Shown one piece after another: positions 8,866 to 18,076 of a stretch of 64,000 nt of DNA. Position 1 is the first letter of the stretch. Each line of letters opens with the position of its first letter. The DNA is taken from the NCBI RefSeq assembly GCF_003991905.1, contig NZ_RSCL01000007.1, positions 155,465 to 219,464 of the forward strand. Reading direction: 5' to 3'. The DNA is from Dulcicalothrix desertica PCC 7102 (lineage in GTDB: Bacteria > Cyanobacteriota > Cyanobacteriia > Cyanobacteriales > Nostocaceae). Below the pieces are notes generated by a model. That model saw only the letters and a list, made by a program, of their open reading frames with translations. It did no database searches and was not told where the DNA came from. The position numbers were made by a program, and so were the translations under genes.

Positions 8866-8902
8866 ATATTATGTATAAACCGTTTTTATAAATATAACAG
8901 TA

Positions 8903-8924
8903 GAGACGTTACATGTAACGTCTC
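8903..8924. repeat. Perfect 22-base palindrome
   Basis: GAGACGTTACA followed by its exact reverse complement, upstream of the hydrolase gene. A related hairpin with AGAAACGTGAT arms lies at 45971-46004. It is likely a small dispersed palindrome or terminator of the 107-residue ORF. Confidence 0.7.
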
Positions 8925-8985
8925 CACATCCGCGATTAATACAATGATTCAACAATCACCCATTCATTATTTATATATCAATAAT

Positions 8986-9309
8986 TTATTTGTCAAATCT
9001 TCGTAGACGCTCAAAATTTTTTTCAACCATCGCAAATAAACTAGGATAGTCTGGACTTGCTGGAAACTCAGCTTCATCATTACTATAAATGGGTGCAAAA
9101 TCTTTTTCTTCTTGAAAACCAACAGTCCAATATACTGCACCTTTTATTCCAAATAAAGGAAATGCGTTCATTTCTCTAAATATATTATTGTTACCCCAAT
9201 TTTCAATTCCTGATATCGCGTCTTCTAACGACAGAAATTCTTGTAAATCATAACCTCCATCTGGGAAAGGTGGAATATATATAGAGGCAGGCAGGGATGC
9301 CTGCTCCAC
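8986..9309 (-). CDS. Small hypothetical protein whose start lies in a dispersed repeat
   Basis: A 107-residue ORF. Its GTG start and first residues (MEQASLPAS) are encoded by the CTTGTGGAGCAGGCATC repeat at 9284-9312. The remainder (GGYDLQEFLSLEDAISGIEN to YPSLFAMVEKNFERLRRF) looks like a genuine soluble domain and faintly resembles the C-terminal half of SMI1/KNR4-like proteins. No ribosome binding site is evident. Most likely this is the remnant of a longer gene whose 5' end was replaced by the repeat and which is decaying or expressed by read-through from the carotenoid oxygenase gene. Confidence 0.45.
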   Translation of the reverse strand: MEQASLPASIYIPPFPDGGYDLQEFLSLEDAISGIENWGNNNIFREMNAFPLFGIKGAVYWTVGFQEEKDFAPIYSNDEAEFPASPDYPSLFAMVEKNFERLRRFDK

Positions 9310-9312
9310 AAG
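9284..9312. repeat. Dispersed repeat, CTTGTGGAGCAGGCATC family, copy 3 (reversed)
   Basis: Reverse complement of the family core (GGCAGGCAGGGATGCCTGCT then CCACAAG). It sits between the carotenoid oxygenase stop and the 107-residue ORF and supplies that ORF with a GTG codon. Confidence 0.75.
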
Positions 9313-9317
9313 AGTAA

Positions 9318-10823
9318 TTAAATGAAGACTGAGTTTACAAAGTTTCCATGCAAGCCATATGGAACATGGTTTTTGAGATGTAGTTTTGCAATGGCGCCTT
9401 TAGTAAAGTCTTTCGCGTCTAAAATCACTATATCTGAACGATGGTTTTCTGAGTCATATATTAGCCCTAATACCCAACCATCATCTTCACTTGTACCATT
9501 TGGACGTGGAACAAATACTGGTTCACCAGTAAAACCGCGTGGCGCCGCACTCCAAAGTTGTTTTTCTCCTGTTTCTATATCAACTTTGACAAATGCTTGT
9601 AGTGGTGCGTTTCCTGTTTGTCCATGTGCGGCGCCCATGTATACGTATCTGTATGGGCGCCCCACTTTGTCTGGATGCAAGCTAGGAAATTCGCAGCAGC
9701 GAGGTTCGATGACTTCGTGGGTTACGGTTTGGGTTTTTAAGTTGAGGTGGAAGCGCCATAGTTGTCCGGGTTTAAGCGCGTCAAAATCAACTTGCCGAAA
9801 ATCACTTTCGGGTTCGACTTCAGGTAATGATTCATAGCATATTGAGTCAACTATGATTTCATCACCTTGTTCAAATGCGTTTGAGTGGTGGAATACAAAA
9901 CCCGATTGAATTTCTAGGGTTTGCATTTCTTTGCCAGATACTTTTGAATTGGGGTTGCGAGGAATAATTATTGCGCGCGTTGGTTGATTTGGTTGAAATT
10001 TAATGCATTCACCTGCACCCCGCATTCCTAAAGCAAAGGGTATAGGATTAAATGCAACGGGGTTTTGAAAGAATATACAGTAGTTTTCTGTAATGGCAAA
10101 ATCGTGAATAAAGCAGAAACCTGGTACGCTATGCGCGTGTTTTCTGATTATTTTGCCTGTGGTGTCTAACTCAAATACTGTAATTGTGGTGGAAAGTCCC
10201 GGTTTGATGGAGAAGTTTACCATACATGGGGCGCCACCGTCCATTGCACAACTTGGGTCGAAGTGTGGATGTGCGGCAAATGCTTCACCTTCAGATAGAA
10301 CACCGTTAAAGTTTTCTCTTCCTAATGTTTCCAAAGTTGCTGGGTCAAGAAGATGTGGTTCTGCTGCTTCCCATAGTGCGAGTAATTTACCACCCCAGTA
10401 AATTACATTTGTGTTGGCAATATTTTTAAGCTTGAAGTCAAATATATTTGCTAACCATCCACCGGGTTTTTGTGTTCCGAACACACCACGATAAAGAAGC
10501 TTGCCCGCTTGTTGTTCTTTCACATATCCTTCGGTACGGACATAACGGTTACTGTAATGCGCGCGTCCGTCTTTGAAAGTGATTCTACTTATCATTCCAT
10601 CACCATCGAAGGGATGGTGAATTCTTTGCCCGTTGACTTCAAATAAACCGGGGCCATTTTTAAATAATGTTCCCTGCAGTGAATGAGGAATTTCTCCTTC
10701 TATATTATCTATCCAGTAATCATTCTCTTCTTTGAGTGATTGATATCCTCCTTGCCAATCGTCACGAAGGTAGGATGGTTCTGGTACTGTTGTTGCGTGT
10801 TCGTAAAGTTGAAAACCTTGCAT
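9318..10823 (-). CDS. Carotenoid cleavage oxygenase (RPE65 family)
   Basis: A non-haem iron oxygenase that cleaves carotenoid or apocarotenoid double bonds. The ATG at 10823 is preferred (501 residues, MQGFQLYEH), because it leaves the usual short lead before YLRDDWQGGYQ; a GTG at 10865 would add 14 residues. Iron-ligand histidines are seen in AFAAHPHFDPSC, PGFCFIHDFAIT, FVFHHSNAF and the C-terminal YGLHGNF. Other family segments are LQGTLFKNGPGLFEVNG and HPFDGDGMI. The layout matches cyanobacterial apocarotenal 15,15'-oxygenases, which form retinal. Substrate is inferred from family only. Confidence 0.92.
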   Translation of the reverse strand: MQGFQLYEHATTVPEPSYLRDDWQGGYQSLKEENDYWIDNIEGEIPHSLQGTLFKNGPGLFEVNGQRIHHPFDGDGMISRITFKDGRAHYSNRYVRTEGYVKEQQAGKLLYRGVFGTQKPGGWLANIFDFKLKNIANTNVIYWGGKLLALWEAAEPHLLDPATLETLGRENFNGVLSEGEAFAAHPHFDPSCAMDGGAPCMVNFSIKPGLSTTITVFELDTTGKIIRKHAHSVPGFCFIHDFAITENYCIFFQNPVAFNPIPFALGMRGAGECIKFQPNQPTRAIIIPRNPNSKVSGKEMQTLEIQSGFVFHHSNAFEQGDEIIVDSICYESLPEVEPESDFRQVDFDALKPGQLWRFHLNLKTQTVTHEVIEPRCCEFPSLHPDKVGRPYRYVYMGAAHGQTGNAPLQAFVKVDIETGEKQLWSAAPRGFTGEPVFVPRPNGTSEDDGWVLGLIYDSENHRSDIVILDAKDFTKGAIAKLHLKNHVPYGLHGNFVNSVFI

Positions 10824-10891
10824 GTGAGTAATTTTAGTTTTTATAAGATTTCGTAGTGCAGGCACATACCATCAGGACAGGATATTGTGGG

Positions 10892-11110
10892 GGCGCGGAT
10901 ACCGTAGGGGCGGGTTAACCCATAACCTCCAATAGTATTTACATCCCCTAAACCCGCCCCATATATCGTCAGGAACGCATATCATCAGCACAGGGTACCG
11001 TGCATAGGGGGGCGGGTTTACAAAGCCTTGGGGTTGTGCTGTATATGTCGGTTAACCCGCCCTTACAGAGCCTTGGGGTTGTGCTGTATATCTCGGTTAA
11101 CCTGCCCCTA
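10892..11110. repeat. Cluster of GGGGCGGGTTAAC repeats
   Basis: Several copies of GTAGGGGCGGGTTAACC and its reverse complement. In 11007-11105 a roughly 60-base unit (containing CCTTGGGGTTGTGCTGTATA and CGGTTAACC) is tandemly duplicated with minor changes. Another member is at 49690-49782. The cluster overlaps the last codons of the transporter gene. Confidence 0.8.
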
Positions 11111-12500
11111 CTTCTTCTGGTATAAAAGATTCTTCTACAGGTGTAGACGGCGCCACCCCAACGCTTTGACTTTCTGCCGCAGGTAGCCAATTTAAAAAGG
11201 GTAACGGTAGCAGAGTACTTAAATTAGTAATCAATACTAGTAATGGTAAGTTATCAAAATTACTTTCTGTAATTCCCATCGCGTGCATTAACACGGCGCC
11301 GAATTCATAAGAGAGTAATCCTGCTAAGTTATTTACAGACATTAATAATGCGAAGAAAGTAGCTTCTATACCGGGAGGACATAACCTTGCTGCAAGTACT
11401 AACAATGGCATGTAGGCTATTTGCCCCATTACTGTTAGCACCAAACTATCACCCAAACTAAACCAATGGTCATCAATGCCCAACGCTCGGTTCGCATGAG
11501 TTACCAAGAGCAACATTGTCATCCCAAGTATTGTTGACAAAACAATAGTCCAACCAAAAATGACGCGGAAAGGAACGGTTTTTAAGTAGCGCTGAAATAT
11601 CCACACACCTACTAGCGATGCAAGACTTGTAACTAAACGCACTCTCCCTAAAAATTCCGGTTCAAAGTGAAGCTCGTTAGTAGTAAAAAAGAAAAATGCA
11701 GAATCTGCTGATGGTGTACCTTGCCAAAGAAATATAAATACTGTAGGCAGCCAGATTGCTTTTTGCGTAAGTGCCTTTCTCAGTAGTATAAATTGATGCT
11801 TTATATCAATTATATCGTCCTCTGGCTGGTTTTTTATGCTTTCTTTGCTAACAGGAGATTCAGCAATTAACCATGCTACACAAGAAACAATAAGCGGGAA
11901 TGAAGCGGTAATCCAAAAAATCGTGCGCGTTGTGAAATGTTGTAAAAGCATTCCACTTAAGTAAGCGGTGACTAATCCTCCAACTGCTGAGGCGCCCCAA
12001 CACAATGATTGTAAAGAACCAGCCGAAGCTTGTGACTCACCGCGCGCACGTTCTACAACTAGCGAGTCAACGATAACATCACTAACTGCAACCGAGAGTG
12101 AACCAAGTGCTATGGCAGCAGTAGCCGCTATTTGAGTGTGAACAATTGTTGCTAACCACACCCAAGATATTGCTCCTACTAACCCCGAAAGTATTAGGTA
12201 TGGACGGCGCCGATAGCCAAATATCGGTAAACCATCAGAAAGAAAGCCAAATAAAGGTTTGATTATCCAAGGTAGGGCGACAATCCCCATAAGTGCTGAA
12301 ACCTGCGCCGGACTAAGCCGCAGTTCATCTTTGAGGAAGAAGCTGACGGCAAGGCGCGCCAACCCCAAGATACCTTGGACAAAGTAGACAGTTAAAATCG
12401 CGATTAACTCAGCACTTGGTTCGTTGCCGAAGAAAATCTTTTCCTTAACTGAGTCTTTGACCTTGGACAAACCAGAGGAGGAAATCAGCATTGATAACAT
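11097..12500 (-). CDS. Folate/biopterin transporter-family (FBT/BT1) membrane carrier
   Basis: A 467-residue, 12-segment carrier of the BT1/FBT branch of the major facilitator superfamily. The signature region ALPWIIKPLFGFLSDGLPIF and GYRRRPYLILSGL is typical of this branch, as are NEPSAELIAILTVYFVQG at the start and SVAVSDVIVDSLVVERARGE in the middle. Cyanobacterial homologues transport folates or pterins; the substrate here is inferred. The C-terminal residues EEVGAG and the stop are formed by a GGGGCGGGTTAAC repeat, so the native end was probably different. Confidence 0.9.
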   Translation of the reverse strand: MLSMLISSSGLSKVKDSVKEKIFFGNEPSAELIAILTVYFVQGILGLARLAVSFFLKDELRLSPAQVSALMGIVALPWIIKPLFGFLSDGLPIFGYRRRPYLILSGLVGAISWVWLATIVHTQIAATAAIALGSLSVAVSDVIVDSLVVERARGESQASAGSLQSLCWGASAVGGLVTAYLSGMLLQHFTTRTIFWITASFPLIVSCVAWLIAESPVSKESIKNQPEDDIIDIKHQFILLRKALTQKAIWLPTVFIFLWQGTPSADSAFFFFTTNELHFEPEFLGRVRLVTSLASLVGVWIFQRYLKTVPFRVIFGWTIVLSTILGMTMLLLVTHANRALGIDDHWFSLGDSLVLTVMGQIAYMPLLVLAARLCPPGIEATFFALLMSVNNLAGLLSYEFGAVLMHAMGITESNFDNLPLLVLITNLSTLLPLPFLNWLPAAESQSVGVAPSTPVEESFIPEEVGAG

Positions 12501-12660
12501 TCATTAAGAATTGTGACTTTTCTATCATATCTAGTTTTCCCATCTAACTGTGCTTACTCACAAATATGTTAAGGAATTTAAATTTATTAGGCTAAAAGCA
12601 AAATTTTGCTACATTGAAGCAAATATTGTGCTAAACCATTATCCTTCTTGAGACGGAATT

Positions 12661-13104
12661 TTGAGGATAGATGATTTAAGAACTGGCGCCGCCTTAATTC
12701 GCGAACGATACCTAGGAAAGCCAGTTGGCAAAAGCAACGTTGCAATTGCCGAATTATACCTTGAGGGAGATGTATCATTTTGTGCTGGGGCGACATCAAA
12801 GGGTGGTAGCAAAAGTCCTATTCCCAAAATACCGAAGCCAAAATCAGTAGGAGGACAGTTTGAACCCGCTATTGACTCTCGAACACAACGAGTTATGGAT
12901 ACCGATGCTGAGTACAAGGTGATATCAGAAATTGCTAATACTTTAGAGATGTTTTACCATCTTCAAGTAGAGGGTAAACTTTACCTTTATACAGAGTTTC
13001 AACCGTGTGAAAGTTGTAGTACCGTTTTGCGGCAGTTCGAGGATAAGTTTCCGCAAATAACTATACAAGTTTTTTGGGACTACCCATTCCCACCTCAATT
13101 CTAA
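12661..13104 (+). CDS. Orphan deaminase-fold toxin domain
   Basis: A 147-residue ORF with no ATG; the frame opens at 12652 and TTG at 12661 is the first plausible start. The sequence looks like a C-terminal toxin module of the nucleic-acid deaminase superfamily. It has AIAELYLEGDVSFCAGATSK, then TDAEYKVISEIANTL with the catalytic Glu84, and YTEFQPCESCSTVL with Cys116 and Cys119 as zinc ligands. The arrangement recalls XOO_2897/YwqJ-like deaminase toxins. The usual delivery and linker domains of polymorphic toxins are absent. The next gene, 26 bases downstream, is a probable immunity protein. Whether the module is expressed alone is unclear. Confidence 0.65.
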   Translation: MRIDDLRTGAALIRERYLGKPVGKSNVAIAELYLEGDVSFCAGATSKGGSKSPIPKIPKPKSVGGQFEPAIDSRTQRVMDTDAEYKVISEIANTLEMFYHLQVEGKLYLYTEFQPCESCSTVLRQFEDKFPQITIQVFWDYPFPPQF

Positions 13105-13129
13105 AGATATAGAGGTTCAAATTAAGCTT

Positions 13130-14074
13130 ATGACTTTGGAATTAAGCAGTTTTGAAAAAAAAGAATTTTTATACAATATGCCTGACTCTTTCCAACGTGT
13201 AATCATAAAAGTCTGGCGCCAACACTATGAAGAGCTTTACGAACCAGAAACAGAGAAAATAACTTCACTCTCACATGCCATAGATGAAATTCTGGAAATA
13301 TATAAAGATAATAATCAAACCTTGACTCACCTTCGTTATGTCTGGATGGCATTGATACTAGCTTTAGTTGTGGAGCCAACTATCAAGTATTATCAACCAA
13401 GTTGCTCAATTCCTGAAAAGACAATTAGACAGATAAATTTATGGATGTTAGAAGTTTCGGAAAATATATTTAATTTCAATCAAGAATCTACTGAGTCTAT
13501 TAGCTCTAATTCTCAATATGAAAATTATAGTATAATAGAAGATATCAATAACAATTATAATTTTAATGATAGTAAACTAACAAGCTTTCAAATTTGGCAA
13601 GAAGCTTTGGATGTTTATAGTAATGCAATTAAAACACTTGATTTTAATCAGTCATTAGAAGCTTTGATAGAAATTGTAGATGATTGTCTAGAAGGCTATG
13701 CAATCTTTCCTGGCTCACAAGGAAGACGTGAATTATTTGATTGGTGGCTACTCGAAGTTGTTCCAGCAGTTTGGTATTTACTACCTCCTAATTTTATTTA
13801 TACAATAGATAATTTAGAAAATAAAGATAGTATTGTAGGTAGTCAAATGGAAAAACTTAACAGTATTAGCTCCACCATATGGTCAATTTTATCAAAATCT
13901 GAATTATCAACGCTATTGTCGAGTTTGCGTAACAACCATTTAAGTATTAATCCTGTGTCCGAAGCGCGCGTTGGTTGGAATGAAGCTTTTGCTAAAATGG
14001 CAGAGAAAAAAGATGATATTTTACTTTATGATTGTGATACTACCAGTTGGGATAAGGCTGAGTGGAAATGGTAG
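13130..14074 (+). CDS. Probable immunity protein with MazE-like C-terminal tail
   Basis: A 314-residue, mostly helical acidic protein with no domain I can name with confidence. It contains two imperfect halves rich in Trp and Leu (KYYQPSCSIPEKTIRQINLW and REELF-like QGRRELFDWWLLEVVPAV), separated by an Asn-rich linker (about 115-150). The last 33 residues (VGWNEAFAKMAEKKDDILL, then TSWDKAEWKW) closely resemble the toxin-binding tail of cyanobacterial MazE/AbrB-type antitoxins. Position directly after the deaminase domain makes immunity or antitoxin function the best inference. It may counter the deaminase, an unseen MazF, or both. Confidence 0.55.
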   Translation: MTLELSSFEKKEFLYNMPDSFQRVIIKVWRQHYEELYEPETEKITSLSHAIDEILEIYKDNNQTLTHLRYVWMALILALVVEPTIKYYQPSCSIPEKTIRQINLWMLEVSENIFNFNQESTESISSNSQYENYSIIEDINNNYNFNDSKLTSFQIWQEALDVYSNAIKTLDFNQSLEALIEIVDDCLEGYAIFPGSQGRRELFDWWLLEVVPAVWYLLPPNFIYTIDNLENKDSIVGSQMEKLNSISSTIWSILSKSELSTLLSSLRNNHLSINPVSEARVGWNEAFAKMAEKKDDILLYDCDTTSWDKAEWKW

Positions 14075-14140
14075 CGCGATGTTTGCTCTTATAGTTTGTC
14101 AGAATAGAATATAAGTATAAACCTTATTTTTGTAAAAATT

Positions 14141-14713
14141 ATGTTGAGTAATGTAGTAACGCGGCGCTTTACACTCGATGAATATCATCATTTAATCAAG
14201 ATTGGCTTCTTTCATGAAGACGAACGTGTCGAACTTATTCGTGGGGAATTAGTACGGATGGCAGCAAAAGGAACGCCACATACGGTTTGTTGTAGTAATT
14301 TAATTCGAGAATTGGCGCCATTAATTGCTGGTAAAGCTGAGTTACGATGTCAAGACCCTATTACTTTGCCATCTGGCAGCGAACCTGAACCGGATTTTAC
14401 TATTGCCCGTCTTGCTTCAGATCATTATCTATCTGGACACCCTACACCAGAGGATATATTTTTAGTGGTCGAAATAGCTGATTCATCTTTAGATTACGAC
14501 CGTGATGTCAAAATGCCACTGTATGCAGAAGCTGGAATACCTTACTATTGGATATTCAATTTAGTTGCAAATCAACTAGAAGCATACAGCGAACCTTACC
14601 AAGATTCCCAAGGTAACTTTGGTTATCGTTTTAAACGCATTTTCCTGGCAAACCAATCTGTTGACTTGCCACTACCGTCTTCTTCTCTTGATTTATCTTC
14701 GATTTTTCCTTAA
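14141..14713 (+). CDS. Uma2 family (DUF820) putative endonuclease
   Basis: A 190-residue protein of the Uma2/DUF820 family, very common in cyanobacteria and built on a PD-(D/E)XK nuclease fold. Visible family segments are VELIRGELVRMAAKGTPHT, SEPEPDFTIAR (the acidic strand), IFLVVEIADSSLDYDRDVK carrying the E-x-(S/D) motif, and YAEAGIPYYWIFNL. Biological targets are not established. It lies directly after the toxin and immunity pair with a separate purine-poor leader, so co-transcription is uncertain. A second Uma2 gene is at 52936-53505. Confidence 0.88.
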   Translation: MLSNVVTRRFTLDEYHHLIKIGFFHEDERVELIRGELVRMAAKGTPHTVCCSNLIRELAPLIAGKAELRCQDPITLPSGSEPEPDFTIARLASDHYLSGHPTPEDIFLVVEIADSSLDYDRDVKMPLYAEAGIPYYWIFNLVANQLEAYSEPYQDSQGNFGYRFKRIFLANQSVDLPLPSSSLDLSSIFP

Positions 14714-14738
14714 TTGTGATATCACGTCAGAATTTTTA

Positions 14739-14826
14739 AGATGCTTCGTTCGCGACTCATGACAATTGAGAGATGCTTCGTGCCTCAGCATGACATATTA
14801 AGATGCTTCGTTCGCGACTCATGACA
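14739..14826. repeat. GATGCTTCGTTCGCGACTCATGACA repeats (three units)
   Basis: Three imperfect direct copies of a roughly 33-base unit, AAGATGCTTCGTTCGCGACT plus CATGACA, between the convergent Uma2 and grxC genes. Related sequence (TTCGCGACTCATGACATA) occurs at 53930-53951, and a partial one at 41681-41712. Confidence 0.8.
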
Positions 14827-14838
14827 AATCAAAAATTA

Positions 14839-15156
14839 TCATGCTATTGTTTCTTGACTTAGTAGCTGGTCGAGTTGACCTTGGGTATCTAGCTGATACA
14901 TATCATCACATCCGCCAATGTGTTGATTGTTTACAAAAATTTGCGGAACACTCCGGCGCCCGTTTGCTCGTTCTGCCATTAATGCGCGTTTTTCTTCCGA
15001 ACCGTCTATTTTATACTCCGTAAATTCCACCCCTTTCCACCACAGCAGCATTTTGGCGCGTATACAATAAGGACAGGTTTGCCAGGTGTAAATTTCAACA
15101 TTTGCTTTTATTTTTTCGGGATGGCGCCCAAGAAGCGAATTTATCAAATTTTGCAT
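14839..15156 (-). CDS. grxC: Glutaredoxin 3
   Basis: A 105-residue dithiol glutaredoxin that reduces disulfides and glutathione adducts with GSH in the cytoplasm. The active site is TCPYC (Cys28 and Cys31). The cis-proline GSH-binding motif RRSVPQIFVNN and the GGCDDMYQL segment are intact. Relative to many GrxC proteins it has about 15 extra N-terminal residues (MQNLINSLLGRHPEK); a start at an internal Val or Ala is not evident, so the ATG at 15156 is kept. Confidence 0.95.
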   Translation of the reverse strand: MQNLINSLLGRHPEKIKANVEIYTWQTCPYCIRAKMLLWWKGVEFTEYKIDGSEEKRALMAERANGRRSVPQIFVNNQHIGGCDDMYQLDTQGQLDQLLSQETIA

Positions 15157-15556
15157 GGTATTAGTGGAAACACTTACGTAGTGTGTTTAAAATTTACATT
15201 TGAAATAAATGGCGCTGAAACGCCTAGTATTAATTATAAGTTAAAATACTTGTAAAGCTCAAAGCCTTGTAAATGAATAAAAAATAATTATCTTAGATTG
15301 TTTCACTATAGATATTTTTATAATGTAAAAACAAGGAAACTTGGAAATACTTGTAAGTGTAACGTAAAAATCACTACAATGGAAGATGATAGAACAAATG
15401 TTTGTTGACGTAAACTTTGTTCGTTAAGCGAATAAAAGCAGTAAAAATTAATGAAGTCAGGGCAAAGACTAGTTTATTGTAGTATCCGCCCTTTGGTAGA
15501 CTTGGAAACGGCTGTTGCAAACACCGCGAATTCAAGCAATTGAGAGGGCAGACTCT
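15157..15556. other. Intergenic region before glpX
   Basis: About 400 bases of AT-rich DNA between the divergent grxC and glpX genes, expected to hold both promoters. Apart from a short imperfect hairpin near 15210-15222 (GGCGCTGAAACGCC), no repeat, RNA gene or operator could be recognised. GAGAGGGCAGACTCT just before the chosen glpX start holds the likely ribosome binding site. Confidence 0.5.
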
Positions 15557-16594
15557 GTGGAAAATACTCTTGGGTTAGAGATTATCGAAGTAGTTGAGCA
15601 AGCGGCTATCGCTTCCTCACGCTGGATGGGTAAGGGTGAAAAGAATACTGCTGACCAAGTAGCAGTAGAAGCAATGCGCGAACGTATGAACAAAATTTAC
15701 ATGCGTGGACGTATTGTAATTGGGGAAGGCGAACGTGACGAGGCGCCGATGCTTTATATCGGTGAGGAAGTCGGTATTTGTACTCGTGCAGATGCAAAAG
15801 ATTACTGTAACCCTGATGAACTAGTTGAGATTGACATCGCTGTTGACCCATGCGAAGGTACTAACCTTGTTGCCTATGGTCAAAATGGCTCGATGGCTGT
15901 ATTGGCAATCTCAGAAAAAGGCGGTTTGTTTGCTGCTCCTGACTTTTATATGAAGAAGCTGGCTGCACCTCCTCAAGCAAAAGGTCATGTAGATATCAAT
16001 AAGTCTGCCACCGAAAACCTTAAAATCCTATCTGAATGTTTGAACCGTTCGGTCGAGGAGTTAGTTGTCGTCGTTATGGACCGTCCGCGTCACAAGGAAT
16101 TAATCCAGGAAATTCGTACCGTTGGCGCCAGAGTTCGACTCATCAGCGATGGTGACGTTTCTGCTGCTATCTCATGCGGTTTCGCTGGAACCAACATCCA
16201 CGCGCTTATGGGTATTGGTGCGGCGCCTGAAGGTGTAATTTCTGCGGCTGCAATGCGTTGCCTAGGTGGACACTTCCAAGGACAGTTAATTTATGACCCA
16301 GAAGTTGTTCAAACTGGTTTAATTGGCGAAAGCAGAGAAGGCAACCTTGCCCGACTAAATGAGATGGGTATTACCGACGGCGACCGGGTTTACGATACTA
16401 ACGAGTTAGCTTCCGGTCAAAACGTATTGTTTGCCGCTTGCGGTATCACTCCCGGAGTCTTAATGGAAGGTGTTCGCTTCTTCCACGGTGGTGCTAGAAC
16501 TCAAAGTTTGGTAATTTCCAGCCAGTCGAAAACCGCTCGCTTTGTCGATACCATCCACATGTTTGATAACCCACAGACAATTCAACTGCACTAA
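15557..16594 (+). CDS. glpX: Class II fructose-1,6-/sedoheptulose-1,7-bisphosphatase
   Basis: Dual-function GlpX-type phosphatase of the Calvin cycle and gluconeogenesis. In cyanobacteria it removes the 1-phosphate from FBP and SBP. The frame extends upstream to a TTG at 15515, but the GTG at 15557 gives the family's usual start ([15 protein letters not shown]) and length (345 residues), and has a better ribosome binding site. Metal and substrate motifs include [56 protein letters not shown] and [13 protein letters not shown]. It lies upstream of hemA but is separated from it by STRR repeats. Confidence 0.96.
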   Translation: MENTLGLEIIEVVEQAAIASSRWMGKGEKNTADQVAVEAMRERMNKIYMRGRIVIGEGERDEAPMLYIGEEVGICTRADAKDYCNPDELVEIDIAVDPCEGTNLVAYGQNGSMAVLAISEKGGLFAAPDFYMKKLAAPPQAKGHVDINKSATENLKILSECLNRSVEELVVVVMDRPRHKELIQEIRTVGARVRLISDGDVSAAISCGFAGTNIHALMGIGAAPEGVISAAAMRCLGGHFQGQLIYDPEVVQTGLIGESREGNLARLNEMGITDGDRVYDTNELASGQNVLFAACGITPGVLMEGVRFFHGGARTQSLVISSQSKTARFVDTIHMFDNPQTIQLH

Positions 16595-16603
16595 CAAAGT
16601 TAT

Positions 16604-16752
16604 GAGTGCTGAGTGCTAAGTGCTGAGTAAATAGTTAGGAGTTAGGAGTTAGGAGTTAGGAGTTAGGAGTTAGGAATAATTACTCAAAACTCTACTCAGC
16701 ACTTAGCACGACTCACTTAGCACTCAGTACTTAGCACTCAGCACTCAGCACT
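16604..16752. repeat. STRR heptamer repeats, inverted arrangement
   Basis: Forward GTGCTGA units (16604-16628), a GTTAGGA heptamer array of about six units (16634-16675), then reversed units (CAGCACT, 16693-16752). This matches the heptanucleotide STRR sequences of heterocystous cyanobacteria. The opposing arms could fold into a hairpin between glpX and hemA. Confidence 0.9.
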
Positions 16753-16789
16753 TTCTTACAAAACATTGTTACAAATTACGATTTAGCAG

Positions 16790-18076
16790 ATGAATATAGC
16801 AGTAGTAGGCTTAAGCCATAAAACCGCGACCGTTGAAGTCCGGGAAAAATTAAGTATTCCAGAACCACAGGTTGAAACCGCTATCGCCCAACTTCTTAAT
16901 TACCCTCATGTTGAAGAAGTTGCTATTCTCAGTACCTGTAACCGTCTGGAAATTTATATTACAGCGAGTGAAACCGAACTCGGTATTCGCGAAGTTGTTC
17001 AGTTTCTTAGCGAACATAGCAAGTTACCTATGACAGCCTTACGACCCCACTTGTTTATGCTGCTCCATGAAGATGCTGTTATGCACTTGATGCGTGTTGC
17101 TGGTGGGTTAGACAGCTTGGTTCTTGGTGAAGGTCAAATTCTTGCACAAGTTAAAAATAGTTATAAGCTTGGGCAGCAATATGATGGTGTAAAAACAATT
17201 TTGAATCGATTATTTAAACATTCAATTTCAGCCGGTAAACGGGTGCGCTCTGAAACTTCTATTGGTACTGGCGCCGTTTCTATTAGTTCGGCAGCAGTCG
17301 AATTGGCCCATATCAAAGCCGAAGACCTTAGTATGTGCCGTGTCGCTATTCTTGGCGCCGGAAAAATGTCAAAGTTACTTGTACAACACTTAGTAGCTAA
17401 AGGTGTTGCAGAAATTTCTATTGTTAATCGTTCGATGGCACGGGCAACTGAGTTAGCACAACAGTTCCCAGGACAACCTATTAAAACTCACCTACTCGCT
17501 GACATGATGTCAGTAATTGCCGAAAGCGACATGGTATTTACAAGTACATCTGCTACCGAACCAATACTTGACCGTGCCAAGTTAGAAATGGTCTTAGAAC
17601 CAAATCGTCGCTTGATGCTATTTGATATATCAGTTCCCCGTAACGTCCATGTCGATGTCAACGAACTCACATTTGTTCAAGCATTTAACGTTGATGATTT
17701 AAAAGCAGTCGTGGCGCAAAACCAAGAAAGTCGTCGTAAAATGGCACAAGAAGCCGAAGGTTTACTAGAACAAGAATCTGAAGCTTTTGATATTTGGTGG
17801 CGTAGTTTAGAAACAGTTAGCACAATCAGCTGCTTGCGGTCAAAAATTGAAACTATCCGTGAACAAGAACTAGAAAAAGCTCTATCACGTCTAGGTTCAG
17901 AATTTGGCGATAAACATCAAGAAATTATTGAAGCTTTAACACGCGGTATCGTTAACAAAATTTTACATGACCCAATGGTACAGTTACGCGCCCAACAAGA
18001 TGTTGAAGCTCGTCGAAAATGTATGCAAACACTCCAAATGCTTTTTAACCTTGATGTTGAAGAACAGTTTAGTTAA
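16790..18076 (+). CDS. hemA: Glutamyl-tRNA reductase
   Basis: A 428-residue NADPH-dependent enzyme that reduces Glu-tRNA(Glu) to glutamate-1-semialdehyde, the first committed step of haem, chlorophyll and bilin synthesis. It starts [13 protein letters not shown], and the catalytic cysteine is Cys50 in [11 protein letters not shown]. The tRNA-binding segment [18 protein letters not shown], the Rossmann motif [17 protein letters not shown] and the C-terminal dimerisation helix region are all present. Length is normal. The gene is bracketed on both sides by GTGCTGA heptamer arrays. Confidence 0.97.
   Translation: MNIAVVGLSHKTATVEVREKLSIPEPQVETAIAQLLNYPHVEEVAILSTCNRLEIYITASETELGIREVVQFLSEHSKLPMTALRPHLFMLLHEDAVMHLMRVAGGLDSLVLGEGQILAQVKNSYKLGQQYDGVKTILNRLFKHSISAGKRVRSETSIGTGAVSISSAAVELAHIKAEDLSMCRVAILGAGKMSKLLVQHLVAKGVAEISIVNRSMARATELAQQFPGQPIKTHLLADMMSVIAESDMVFTSTSATEPILDRAKLEMVLEPNRRLMLFDISVPRNVHVDVNELTFVQAFNVDDLKAVVAQNQESRRKMAQEAEGLLEQESEAFDIWWRSLETVSTISCLRSKIETIREQELEKALSRLGSEFGDKHQEIIEALTRGIVNKILHDPMVQLRAQQDVEARRKCMQTLQMLFNLDVEEQFS

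Noticed and set aside
9322..9837. 171-codon plus-strand frame inside the carotenoid oxygenase gene
   Set aside because: Antisense to an intact, well-conserved enzyme; sequence is Ser/Pro/Cys-rich with no protein-like pattern.
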